From the NCBI RefSeq assembly GCF_012910715.1, contig NZ_JABBHF010000003.1, positions 62,001-126,000 of the forward strand: a DNA stretch of 64,000 nt. Direction: 5' to 3'. Position numbers and translations under genes: made by a program. Positions 1 through 7,504 of this stretch are shown here, piece by piece. The notes under the pieces were generated by a model. The model did no database searches, was not told where the DNA came from, and worked only from the letters and a program-made list of their open reading frames with translations. The DNA comes from Flavivirga algicola. GTDB lineage: Bacteria; Bacteroidota; Bacteroidia; Flavobacteriales; Flavobacteriaceae. Each line of letters starts with the position of its first letter. Position 1 is the first letter of the stretch.

Positions 1-505
1 CTCTACTTAATTGTGTAGGTGTTATTCCCAGATAATTGGCAATATAGTAATGAGGTATTCGGTTTATTAAACTTGGATATTCTTTTAAAAAAAGCTCATA
101 CTTTTCTAGTGAATTTAAATTCAGCAAAGAAACCAATCTTGCTTGTAACTGATTATTGAGTTTTTGAAATTGTTTCGTAATGACTTCTGTAATTTCTCTA
201 TCCTTGTTTACATTCTTCATTATTTGCGAATAATCTGCAACTAAAATTTTACAGTCTTCCAACGCAACAACGGTCATTGCCACATTGGTTTTTGGAATAT
301 AACTACCAATAATCATATCACTTTCTTGGTAAAAATGTGTCGTAATTTCGTTTCCGTCATTATCATAAACAAAACCCCTCATGATACCTTTTTTCAACAT
401 TCCAATTTCAACACATGGTTTACCATGCTTAAGAAATATGTCACCATTTTTTAAGTACTTAATCGTATGAAGTGATTCGCTTATTGTTTCTTTTTGCTTT
501 TTCAT
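1..505 (-). CDS. Crp/Fnr family transcriptional regulator (3' end cut by window)
   Basis: The reverse strand from the ATG at 505 stays open to the window edge, giving 168 residues with the C-terminus missing. The first about 120 residues look like a cyclic-nucleotide-binding beta-roll (a GDIFLKHGKPC stretch, then an acidic FYQESDMIIGSY segment). The visible end, IANYLGITPTQLSR, is the recognition part of a Crp-type winged helix. Flavobacterial members of this family are one-domain regulators of about 190 residues, so roughly 20 to 25 residues are missing. The usual Crp cAMP-binding arginine/glutamate signature is not evident, so the ligand is unknown. Family call is firm; target genes are not inferable. 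Confidence 0.85.
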   Translation of the reverse strand, partial: MKKQKETISESLHTIKYLKNGDIFLKHGKPCVEIGMLKKGIMRGFVYDNDGNEITTHFYQESDMIIGSYIPKTNVAMTVVALEDCKILVADYSQIMKNVNKDREITEVITKQFQKLNNQLQARLVSLLNLNSLEKYELFLKEYPSLINRIPHYYIANYLGITPTQLSR

Positions 506-704
506 AGTCTAATTACTGGTAACATCTAATATAACTATGCGTTCGGATTTTAAGTTGTTATTTTTATTTAGCAATTCCAACTTTGTCTATTATCCTTATT
601 TATTGGTGGGGGTAAAGGTCATGTATAACTGATATACATATATTATAAGTACAATATAGAAAATTTAATCGTTCTAGTTTTCTGGAAAAAGGAAGCTTTT
701 ACAA

Positions 705-760
705 TTTAAAACGGCATTGAAAACATTCTAGAATAGAAGTGCTTCCAATGCCGTTTTAAA
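705..760 (-). terminator. Hairpin terminator of the HMA lipoprotein gene
   Basis: The arms 705-719 and 746-760 form a perfect 15 bp inverted repeat around a 26 nt loop. It lies just downstream of the leftward gene that ends at 784. The T-rich flank on the reverse strand is short and partly inside the stem, so termination strength is uncertain. Confidence 0.6.
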
Positions 761-783
761 AAAACGAGATCTTAACTTTTTAA

Positions 784-1284
784 TTAAGCCTGTACTTTTT
801 CGGTACAACATGTTTTTTTACAATCTGCTGCACATGTTTTTTTCTCTGCATCTGTTTTACCAACGCAGCATGTCTTAGTACAGTCTGCTTTACATGTTTT
901 TTTGGTTGAAAAACCTTCAACAGTCTTCATATCGCTTACTTTGTAAATATCGGCAACATTAGTAACGGTTTCTTCAAGAGAAATAGGTGTAACTTTAGCT
1001 TCGTTATATTCAACCATGGCTAATTTTCTATCAAAATCTACAGTGGCAGATTTTACACCTTCCATTTTTGCTATTTTCTTTTCTATGGTTTTTGCACATC
1101 CTATAGCGCAGGTCATACCTTCAATGGTAAACTCTGCTTTGGCATAAGTCGCATTTGGATCTAACTCTTTAGCAGACTCGGTAGCCACCTCTATAGTTTT
1201 AACTTCTGGCTTCGTTTCATTCTTGCAACTAACAGTAACTAATGCCACTATGGCAAAGGCTATAATATTTTTTAATGCGTTCAT
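784..1284 (-). CDS. Heavy-metal-associated (HMA) domain lipoprotein with cysteine-rich tail
   Basis: 166 residues. The N-terminus is a lipoprotein signal ending at Cys20 (VALVTVSC). Residues about 50-118 form an HMA/copper-chaperone-like domain with the metal loop GMTCAIGC. Its cysteines C59 and C63 are spaced CxxxC rather than the usual CxxC. The tail carries two near-identical cysteine blocks, at 131-140 and 151-160, each of the form C-x3-C-x3-CC. In known HMA proteins the two-cysteine loop carries Cu(I) or similar soft metals. A surface-anchored metal-binding or metal-buffering role is therefore inferred, not shown. The gene stands alone between the Crp regulator and the divergent DMT exporter; no P-type ATPase is nearby. 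Confidence 0.8.
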   Translation of the reverse strand: MNALKNIIAFAIVALVTVSCKNETKPEVKTIEVATESAKELDPNATYAKAEFTIEGMTCAIGCAKTIEKKIAKMEGVKSATVDFDRKLAMVEYNEAKVTPISLEETVTNVADIYKVSDMKTVEGFSTKKTCKADCTKTCCVGKTDAEKKTCAADCKKTCCTEKVQA

Positions 1285-1380
1285 TATTTATAAGTATTAA
1301 TTTGTTTACAAAACTACTAAATAAAGCTGTTTATTGTGTTCGAAAAAGTAGAATTTTGCAATTAGTAAACCTAATTTTCT

Positions 1381-2268
1381 ATGAGTGGTATTAAATTAAA
1401 ATGGCTATATCTTTTTGTACTCTCCCTAATTTGGGGGAGCTCGTTTATTTTAATTAAAAAATCGTTGCTTGGCTTAACGCCTTATGAATTGGGCGCACTA
1501 CGGATAATTATTACGGGACTTTTTCTTTTTGCTATGGGTTTTAAAACCATAAAGACCATTAGAAAGCCCGATTGGAAATGGCTCATTATTTCTGGGCTTT
1601 TTGGGTCTTTCATCCCTGCTTTTTTCTTTGCTATAGCCGAGACGGAAATTGATAGTGCCGTGGTTTCCATTTTAAACTCATTGGTCCCATTAAATACGAT
1701 TTTGTTAGGTTTTGCTGTTTTTAAAATAGCCTCGACTAAACGCCAGATCTTAGGTGTTATTGTTGGGTTTGTAGGTACGGCTATATTGATATTGAAAGGT
1801 GCGCATTTAAATCCGAATCAAAATTACCTCTATGCCGTTTTTGTTATCTTATCGACACTTATGTACGCGGCAAATGTTAATATTATTAAAAAATATTTAC
1901 ATCATGTAAAGCCGCTAACCATAGCTACTGGCAATTTTGTGGCACTCGTTGTTCCTGCTTTTATTATTTTATTGTTTACAGATTTCTTTTCGGTAGCCAC
2001 GTTTGAAAACCCTGAGTTCAAAATGGCGATGGTTTATGTTACTGTCCTGTCGTTTTTTGGCACCGCCATGGCAAAAATATTATTTAATAAGTTGGTGCAC
2101 ATGTCGACACCTGTATTTGCTTCTTCCGTGACCTTTGTTATGCCCATTGTCGCTTTAATGTGGGGCTTGTTAGATGGTGAGACTTTTAGTATGCTTCAAG
2201 GTATTGCAAGCATAATTATTTTGTTAGGCGTGTATTTATCGCATAAAAAGCCCCCAAAGTATAGCTAA
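1381..2268 (+). CDS. DMT superfamily (EamA) transporter
   Basis: 295 residues of almost continuous hydrophobic helices, about ten membrane segments. They form two EamA repeats, with the typical start WLYLFVLSLIWGSSFILIKK and a second repeat from about residue 148. EamA-family proteins are inner-membrane carriers, usually exporters of amino acids or other small metabolites. The substrate cannot be read from sequence. The ATG at 1381 immediately precedes the first membrane segment and fits the usual family length of about 290-300. The gene is divergent from the HMA lipoprotein and monocistronic in appearance. Confidence 0.85.
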   Translation: MSGIKLKWLYLFVLSLIWGSSFILIKKSLLGLTPYELGALRIIITGLFLFAMGFKTIKTIRKPDWKWLIISGLFGSFIPAFFFAIAETEIDSAVVSILNSLVPLNTILLGFAVFKIASTKRQILGVIVGFVGTAILILKGAHLNPNQNYLYAVFVILSTLMYAANVNIIKKYLHHVKPLTIATGNFVALVVPAFIILLFTDFFSVATFENPEFKMAMVYVTVLSFFGTAMAKILFNKLVHMSTPVFASSVTFVMPIVALMWGLLDGETFSMLQGIASIIILLGVYLSHKKPPKYS

Positions 2269-2367
2269 TTGGCTTTAAAACAGTCTATTTTGACAAAAAA
2301 ACAGTGCTAAAATTATTATAATACATAAATTTTCACGAAATTTAAGTACATGTAAACTAGCAAGAAG

Positions 2368-2823
2368 ATGAAAAATATATCACTTTCCGTTCGGTTTGGA
2401 CTCCTCACAAGTGTTATGTTGATTGGATATTTTTTGATTTTAGGACTGTTCCATAAACATATAAATCCCGCATTTAGTTTTTTCAATGCCGTTATTACCG
2501 CTTTTGGTATTTGTGAAGCCATACGTTTAAAAAAACTTGAGAAACCAGAAGCTTTTACCTATGGTGAAGGGTTTAAAACAGGAGTTGTAACAGGTTTTAC
2601 GGCAACTTTAGTGTTTACGGCCTTTTTTTTGTTTTATGCTACAGAGGTTAATCCTGCCTTTTTACCAGAATTGCTTCAAACATTTAAAGGTGATTTTAAT
2701 GTAGATATTGGTTTAGTGACTTTCGTAGTTGCTGTAATGGGGTTAGCAACAACTGTAGTAGCCGCGCTGGCTGTTATGCAGTTTTTTAAAAAAACCAGAA
2801 ATATCCCTCAAAACCACCTTTAG
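2368..2823 (+). CDS. DUF4199 family membrane protein
   Basis: 151 residues with four predicted membrane helices, roughly 8-30, 33-52, 72-94 and 112-138, and a basic C-terminal tail (KKTRNIPQNH). Between helices 2 and 3 is the YGEGFKTG segment that resembles the conserved core of DUF4199, a family common in Bacteroidetes and of unknown function. It lies about 100 bases after the DMT exporter in the same direction and may share its transcript, since no clear terminator separates them. Function unknown. Confidence 0.75.
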   Translation: MKNISLSVRFGLLTSVMLIGYFLILGLFHKHINPAFSFFNAVITAFGICEAIRLKKLEKPEAFTYGEGFKTGVVTGFTATLVFTAFFLFYATEVNPAFLPELLQTFKGDFNVDIGLVTFVVAVMGLATTVVAALAVMQFFKKTRNIPQNHL

Positions 2824-2834
2824 TAGCTTACCGT

Positions 2835-2933
2835 TTAATGCCTCAAAACATATGAAGCAGCTGCAGGCAATTCTTTAATAAATTCATTAATTTTTCTTGT
2901 TCTAACTTTGAGATCGTTTTTTAATTTTTCCAT
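2835..2933 (-). CDS. Possible 32-residue small protein
   Basis: An ATG at 2933 on the reverse strand opens a 32-codon frame rich in Lys, Arg and Glu (begins MEKLKNDLKVRTRKINEF) and ending before a TAA at 2835. It lies in the gap between the DUF4199 gene and the rplU promoter. The composition is that of a soluble amphipathic helix rather than random AT-rich sequence. No recognisable domain and no convincing promoter were seen, so this may be chance. Confidence 0.25.
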   Translation of the reverse strand: MEKLKNDLKVRTRKINEFIKELPAAASYVLRH

Positions 2934-3079
2934 AGCAATTTTTGTTTATAGAACGACAAGCACCAAAAAATCCCTCCAAAGTTTTTTAATTTTTTTTGAA
3001 GTTGATAAATTTACTTGCTAGAAAGTATTTTTCTAATTGAAAAAGCGGCGATAAATTATCTTCAAAATCAATAAAAACG

Positions 3080-3110
3080 TTTGCAGTTTAATTAATTAGC
3101 AGTATATTTG
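3080..3110 (+). promoter_or_regulatory. Bacteroidetes-type promoter of rplU-rpmA
   Basis: TTTG at 3080-3083, a 19-base spacer and TATATTTG at 3103-3110. This is a full match to the Bacteroidetes -33/-7 pattern (TTTG, about 19 bases, TAnnTTTG). It implies a transcript starting near 3115 with a leader of about 38 bases before rplU. Confidence 0.75.
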
Positions 3111-3152
3111 CACTCATTTTTTGAACAAATTAATTAATAAAAACGTTACGCT

Positions 3153-3746
3153 ATGTACGCAATTGTAGAGATAGCAGGGCATCAATTTAAAGTTGAAAAA
3201 GACCAAAAAGTTTTTGTTAACCGTTTACAAACAGAAGAAGGTAAGAAAGTTTCTTTCGATAATGTACTTCTAGTAGCAGATGGTGACAAAGTAACTGTAG
3301 GCGCCCCAGCTATAGACGGCGCTCAAGTAGGAGCAAAAGTCTTAAAGCACCTTAAAGGTGATAAAGTTATAGTTTTTAAGAAGAAAAGACGTAAAGGATA
3401 CCGTGTTAAAAATGGACATCGTCAATCTTTAACAGAAATTGTAATAGAGAGCATTGCTGCTTCGGGAGCTAAAAAAGCTGCTCCAGCAAAAGCCGCTAAA
3501 AAAGAAGCCCCAAAAGCAGAAGCTGCAAAACCAGCTGCTAAAAATGCAGAAGCTGCTGCTCCAAAAGCAAAACCAGCTGCTAAGAAAGCTGAAACTGCTA
3601 AAGCGAAGCCAGCTGCTAAAAAGGCAGAAGCTACTCAAGATTTAAGTAAGCTTACTGTTGCCGAATTAAAAGAAATGGCAAAAGCTAAAGGTGTTGAAGG
3701 TATTTCTTCAATGAAAAAAGCCGATTTAATCGCTGCTTTAAGTTAA
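3153..3746 (+). CDS. rplU: 50S ribosomal protein L21 with C-terminal extension
   Basis: Residues 1 to about 103 are a standard L21 (starts MYAIVEIAGHQFKVEKDQ and ends in the basic KKKRRKGYRVKNGHRQ rRNA-binding stretch). A linker of about 55 residues rich in Ala, Lys and Pro follows, with repeats such as AKPAAKKAE. The end, about 163-197 (LSKLTVAELKEMAKAKGVEG), resembles a Rho N-terminal/SAP-like helical domain. Bacterial L21 is usually about 100-105 residues, so this form is almost twice as long. L21 binds 23S rRNA in the large subunit. It is followed by rpmA after 24 bases, the conserved rplU-rpmA operon. Confidence 0.97.
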   Translation: MYAIVEIAGHQFKVEKDQKVFVNRLQTEEGKKVSFDNVLLVADGDKVTVGAPAIDGAQVGAKVLKHLKGDKVIVFKKKRRKGYRVKNGHRQSLTEIVIESIAASGAKKAAPAKAAKKEAPKAEAAKPAAKNAEAAAPKAKPAAKKAETAKAKPAAKKAEATQDLSKLTVAELKEMAKAKGVEGISSMKKADLIAALS

Positions 3747-3770
3747 TTTAAAAACTAAAATCGAAATAAA

Positions 3771-4031
3771 ATGGCACATAAAAAAGGAGTCGGAAGTTCG
3801 AAAAACGGTAGAGAATCAGAATCGAAACGCTTAGGTGTTAAGATATATGGAGGTCAAGCTGCAATAGCTGGAAATATTATCGTTAGACAAAGAGGGAACA
3901 CACACCACCCAGGTGAGAATGTTTACTCTTCAAAAGATCATACATTGCACGCCAGAGTAGATGGTGTTGTAAAATTCACAAAGAAAAAAGATAACAAATC
4001 TTATGTTTCTATCGAGCCTTTTGAGGCTTAA
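3771..4031 (+). CDS. rpmA: 50S ribosomal protein L27
   Basis: 86 residues beginning [20 protein letters not shown], the normal L27 N-terminus that reaches toward the peptidyl transferase centre, followed by the [18 protein letters not shown] core. Full length for the family. No N-terminal cleavage extension of the Firmicutes type is present. It is second gene of the rplU operon and ends just before a strong terminator. Confidence 0.98.
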   Translation: MAHKKGVGSSKNGRESESKRLGVKIYGGQAAIAGNIIVRQRGNTHHPGENVYSSKDHTLHARVDGVVKFTKKKDNKSYVSIEPFEA

Positions 4032-4055
4032 GAAATAACTTCTTTTAAAAGTACT

Positions 4056-4086
4056 AAACCCCTTTCTGGAAACAGGAAGGGGTTTT
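4056..4086 (+). terminator. Terminator of rplU-rpmA
   Basis: A 13 bp stem (4056-4068 with 4073-4085, one G-U pair) closed by a GAAA tetraloop and running into a short T tract. It sits 25 bases after the rpmA stop. Classic intrinsic terminator form. Confidence 0.9.
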
Positions 4087-4126
4087 ATTTATGGAAAACT
4101 AAAACAATTATTTACTAAGGGCTTAA

Positions 4127-4600
4127 CTAGGACTTCATAATATCTTTAACTATTTTTAAATGATGCTTGGTGTGCATTTCTAAAAAACGAAGCGTTTTGG
4201 CTTTTGGTAAGGTGCCAAATATAAAATGTTTAAAATGGGCATTTTTGTCAAGAGACTCTATACTGTTTACCTGAATCCTAGCTTCATTAAGTTGATCCTG
4301 TAATTGGGCTATGGAAACCATATCTGGAGATCTCACAATTTTTGGGGCTTTAACTCGCCCTCTTGGGATATAGCATAATGTCAATAAAACGCGTCTCATA
4401 ACATTAAAGTCTTTTTTATAATCATTAGGGTTAGACCGCTTTAAAGATTCACAAACTCTGTTTATTACTTTTAACGTATGGTCTAATTGCCAACCTACAT
4501 TAGCTTTAGATATGGTTGGGTTGCTTTTGTCTTTTAAAGGGATCTTTTGCTCTATTTGAGATAAAAGATCGTTCAGAACAGTTGTTTTTTTATCCTGCAT
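4127..4600 (-). CDS. DUF1569 (DinB-like) family protein
   Basis: 157 residues, soluble and helical. It shows the DinB-like pattern of widely spaced histidines: H41 in QLDHTLKVI near the start and H143/H146/H147 in MHTKHHLKIV at the end. In DinB-fold proteins such histidines bind a metal ion. DUF1569 has no assigned reaction, although the wider superfamily includes thiol-dependent transferases. Starts with ATG at 4600, divergent from the next gene. Metal binding is an inference from the motif. Confidence 0.65.
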   Translation of the reverse strand: MQDKKTTVLNDLLSQIEQKIPLKDKSNPTISKANVGWQLDHTLKVINRVCESLKRSNPNDYKKDFNVMRRVLLTLCYIPRGRVKAPKIVRSPDMVSIAQLQDQLNEARIQVNSIESLDKNAHFKHFIFGTLPKAKTLRFLEMHTKHHLKIVKDIMKS

Positions 4601-4692
4601 TGTTAAATATAATTATAAAAAATAAGAATAAATTCTTAACTTGTAGTGTTGCATCTGCAATCTGTAAATTGTCTTATTTAAAATTATATGCT

Positions 4693-4965
4693 ATGCTACC
4701 TTTTAGATCCGAAATTAGAAACTCACCAAGTCAGCAAACGATTAAAATTTTTTTAGCAGATGAATCTTTAGATGCTAAAATTAAAAAACACTTAGAGCAT
4801 TTTAGCGAAATAGAGTTGATAGAAATTAGGGAAAGTATTGGGCAAAATAGAGCAGACGAAAATATTACCATTTTTTTAAAAGATGATGTAGATATTAATA
4901 AAATGAAAGTTTCTATTGATTCTAGTTTATGGTGGTATTTTGAGGAAGATATGGTAGATGAGTGA
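4693..4965 (+). CDS. Uncharacterised 90-residue acidic protein
   Basis: From the ATG at 4693 the frame codes for 90 residues (begins MLPFRSEIRNSPSQQ). It is predicted soluble, with a KIFLADESLDAKIKKHLEHF helix and an acidic end WWYFEEDMVDE. The frame is open further upstream, but that part overlaps the divergent DUF1569 gene and has only a TTG start, so I prefer 4693. I recognise no family. The alternating strand/helix pattern is compatible with a small alpha/beta effector-like or receiver-like fold, but nothing specific supports it. Confidence 0.55.
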   Translation: MLPFRSEIRNSPSQQTIKIFLADESLDAKIKKHLEHFSEIELIEIRESIGQNRADENITIFLKDDVDINKMKVSIDSSLWWYFEEDMVDE

Positions 4966-5035
4966 TTGCTAATTTCGTTAGATAATTAATTCTCTCTCAC
5001 ATACAAGATCTTTTCTGTTTTTTCGTTCAAATAAG

Positions 5036-5797
5036 ATGAAAAAGATTATTTTTTTTCTTTTTATATGCTCAGGTTTTAGCTTTTCTCAGAACAACTTAAA
5101 GACTATTCATGTTTATGTAGCCTTGTGTGATAATATAAATCAAGGAATCGTTCCTGTTTCCAAAGCCTTGGGTAATGGTCAAGATCCTAAAAATAATTTG
5201 TATTGGGGGGCTATGTATGGTGTTAAAAGTTATTTTAAACGGAGTAAGGATTGGACACTCGTTTCAACAAAAATCAAACCTGATAGTTTTATTTTAGAAC
5301 GGTTGCTTTTTAAACATAAGACATCTAATGTTTATTTACTTGCAGACGCTTATAATGGTAAGTATATAAAAAATGCCACGATAGGTTTTTTGGAAGCCAC
5401 AGCTGGTAGAAGCGATGTGATTATCTTGAATGGAGCACAAGAATTAAAATTTGGTGGGTGTTCTAATCTGTTAGCATACATAGGGCATGACGGATTGATG
5501 GAGTTTGATGTAAAAGGAGATTTTACGCCGCTTAATGAAAACAGGCGGGATGTTATTATTCTAGCTTGTATAAGTAAAGATTATTTTAAACCATATTTAC
5601 AGCAAACTAAAGCAAACCCTTTAGTTTGGTCTACAGGATTAATGTCCCCAGAGGCATATTCGCTAAAATGGGCTATAGATGGGTGGATTTTAAAAGAAAG
5701 TGATGCTCAAATCAGAGAACGTGCATCCCAGGCTTACCACCATTATCAAAAATGTGGTATTAAGGGAGCCAGAAATTTATTGGTTACGGGATATTGA
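5036..5797 (+). CDS. Secreted protein with caspase-like His/Cys pair, function unknown
   Basis: 253 residues with a cleavable signal peptide (hydrophobic 3-15, SFSQ cleavage near 18). No family name comes to mind. Three features resemble clan CD cysteine peptidases (caspase/gingipain fold). A first strand ends in VYLLADAYNGKY (99-110). A hydrophobic strand runs into a His-Gly-like turn, LLAYIGHDG with H151. A second strand runs into a cysteine, DVIILACIS with C178. The H to C spacing of 27 is near that of gingipains. The fold call is inference. The gene converges on the Vsr-like gene and overlaps it by 14 bases. Confidence 0.6.
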   Translation: MKKIIFFLFICSGFSFSQNNLKTIHVYVALCDNINQGIVPVSKALGNGQDPKNNLYWGAMYGVKSYFKRSKDWTLVSTKIKPDSFILERLLFKHKTSNVYLLADAYNGKYIKNATIGFLEATAGRSDVIILNGAQELKFGGCSNLLAYIGHDGLMEFDVKGDFTPLNENRRDVIILACISKDYFKPYLQQTKANPLVWSTGLMSPEAYSLKWAIDGWILKESDAQIRERASQAYHHYQKCGIKGARNLLVTGY

Positions 5798-6260
5798 GCC
5801 ATCCTGTATCTAAATATACCATAACATCATTGATGCAGGTTTTTAAGTTGTTTTTTATTTCGTGAGCCCAAAACCGAAATATGGTATAACCCATATCTCT
5901 TAATTGTGCATTAACCTCTCTATCGCGTTGCATATTCCTTTCAATCTTAGGAATCCAAAAATCACGATTTGTTTTTAGTTTGCCCTTCCGCTCGTCCCAA
6001 TTATAACCATGCCAATACTCTCCATCAATAAAAATGGCCAGTTTGTATTTTTTTATACTTATATCTGGTTGCCCTGGGAGTTGCTTGCTATTCACTCTAT
6101 ATCTAACACCTTCTTTCCAAAGCGCTTTCCGAAAACGCATTTCTGGCTTGGTGTTTTTACCACGAATTTTACTCATCATTTTAGAACGTTTCTTCGTAGT
6201 ATAGAATCCGGACTCCTCACTAAACTTAGGAACTTTTATTTTTTTATAGTTGTAGGACAT
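5784..6260 (-). CDS. Very short patch repair (Vsr)-like endonuclease
   Basis: 158 residues. The family signature RSKMMSKIRGKNTKPEMRFRKAL (25-47) is present, as are LPGQPDI (61-67) and the core LAIFIDGEYWHG (74-85), followed by NRDFWIPKIERNMQRD. Vsr enzymes nick DNA beside T:G mismatches that arise from deaminated 5-methylcytosine and are usually paired with a cytosine methyltransferase; none is in this window. The HGCFWH metal/catalytic segment of E. coli Vsr is DGEYWHG here, and the zinc cysteines are absent. The active site thus reads more like a PD-(D/E)xK nuclease. Family call good, T:G specificity unproven. Confidence 0.8.
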   Translation of the reverse strand: MSYNYKKIKVPKFSEESGFYTTKKRSKMMSKIRGKNTKPEMRFRKALWKEGVRYRVNSKQLPGQPDISIKKYKLAIFIDGEYWHGYNWDERKGKLKTNRDFWIPKIERNMQRDREVNAQLRDMGYTIFRFWAHEIKNNLKTCINDVMVYLDTGWLNIP

Positions 6261-6632
6261 AATGACTTCCTAAAATATAAATAAACACAGTCAATTAAAA
6301 ACAAATTTTAGCTATGGTTAAAATTTAAAGGCACGAGCCAATAAATATTAAAAAACCATCAATTAAGTGTTAATACTTAGTTTTTTAAAAAAAAATATAA
6401 ATTTAAGTCACTTTTATGTATTTGAAGATTTTAGTACCCTCAAATTAACTTCTTGATAAATAGGCTACATTAAAATATATCAAAATTAGCAATATCTTAT
6501 AATTTTCATACAAAAATACGGGAAGAGCCTGTGTTATATGTCATGGTTAAAGCGTTGTTTTTGTTTTAAGTAAGAAAAATAAGTAATTTCACTTAGGTTT
6601 AACCCAAATACTTAACTCTAAATCTTTAAAAC
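6261..6632. other. Intergenic stretch without a recognisable gene
   Basis: About 370 bases between the divergent Vsr-like and PilJ-motif genes. It is very AT-rich with many stops in all frames. I see no tRNA, hairpin terminator or clear TTTG/TAnnTTTG promoter, only a weak TAATTTCA close to 6584 that could serve the rightward gene. Confidence 0.5.
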
Positions 6633-7466
6633 ATGAAAGCTAAAATCAAAACCACCCTAGTTACTGTTATGTTATTAATAACTTATGCCGTAACGGCGCA
6701 AACCCAAAACTTCGGTTCTATTAATTATAATAAGGCCATTAATATTTCTGGAAAACAGAGAATGTTGTCCCAAAAAATGTCAAAGGCATATTTACTAATG
6801 TCCAAAGGTGTTAACAATGAAAAAATAAAAAAAGAGCTTAATTCGAGTAAATTTATTTTTGAAAGACAATTGGATATTTTGAACCAAAACGCCAAAAATT
6901 CGTCTACGAAATTGTTTTTAAAAAAAGTTTATCGTCTTTGGAGTGAGTTTAGAGGTATCATAGATGAAACAGCCAGCATCAAAAACTCCCAGCAAATCAT
7001 GGCATTGAATACAGAGCTTTTAAATGCTTGTCACCAAGTAGTGCAGAGCATAGAGATGAGTTCTAATTACAATAACCAATTCTTCAAAAATAATGATCAA
7101 GAACTCATTAAAACAATCAATATCTCTGGAAAGCAGAGAATGTTATCCCAAAGACTATGCTTATACTTTACCGCAATAAAAATATTTCCTAAAAACAAAA
7201 TGGAGTATCAAGTTGTACTTGACAAAGTTTTTGATGAGTTTTCCGATGTGATAAGTTACTTATTAATAAGTACCTACAATACAACGGAAATAGAAGAGGA
7301 AATAGGTGTTGTTATGGCAACTTGGGAGCAATATCAAGCCAATAAAAGAAAATTTTTAGAAGCCGATTTTGAGCTAACGGATGTTTATAGTGTAACAAAC
7401 GATCTAACAAAAAGTTTTAATAAAATAACAGGTTTATATGAATTGGTAGCAGAAAGTCAAAAGTAA
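6633..7466 (+). CDS. Periplasmic protein with two PilJ/NarX-type sensor motifs
   Basis: 277 residues with a signal peptide (LVTVMLLITYAVTAQ, cleavage near 22) and no later membrane segment, so the protein is probably periplasmic. Two copies of a motif are present: NISGKQRMLSQKMSKA at 37-52 and NISGKQRMLSQRLC at 163-176. Each lies at the start of a helical half of about 125 residues. This is the signature of the PilJ N-terminal domain family, also found in nitrate sensors (P-box, NxxGxxRMLSQ). Here the sensor halves are not attached to any kinase or chemotaxis domain. A small-ligand binding role is inferred only from family. Confidence 0.75.
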   Translation: MKAKIKTTLVTVMLLITYAVTAQTQNFGSINYNKAINISGKQRMLSQKMSKAYLLMSKGVNNEKIKKELNSSKFIFERQLDILNQNAKNSSTKLFLKKVYRLWSEFRGIIDETASIKNSQQIMALNTELLNACHQVVQSIEMSSNYNNQFFKNNDQELIKTINISGKQRMLSQRLCLYFTAIKIFPKNKMEYQVVLDKVFDEFSDVISYLLISTYNTTEIEEEIGVVMATWEQYQANKRKFLEADFELTDVYSVTNDLTKSFNKITGLYELVAESQK

Positions 7467-7504
7467 TATACCATTTATCAAAAACATAGTTACATAAAAT
7501 AAAA

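Noticed and set aside
3429-3645. Open frames on both strands inside rplU rich in Leu/Lys or Cys/Phe/Ser
   Set aside because: They are shadows of the Ala/Lys-rich linker repeats of L21. Their compositions are low-complexity and have no start context.
4516-4692. Upstream extension of the small acidic protein at 4693
   Set aside because: It begins at TTG, overlaps the divergent DUF1569 gene and adds a hydrophobic, low-quality sequence. The ATG at 4693 gives a cleaner protein.
6009-6284. Open frame on the forward strand opposite the Vsr-like gene
   Set aside because: It is antisense to a well-supported gene and shows no domain.
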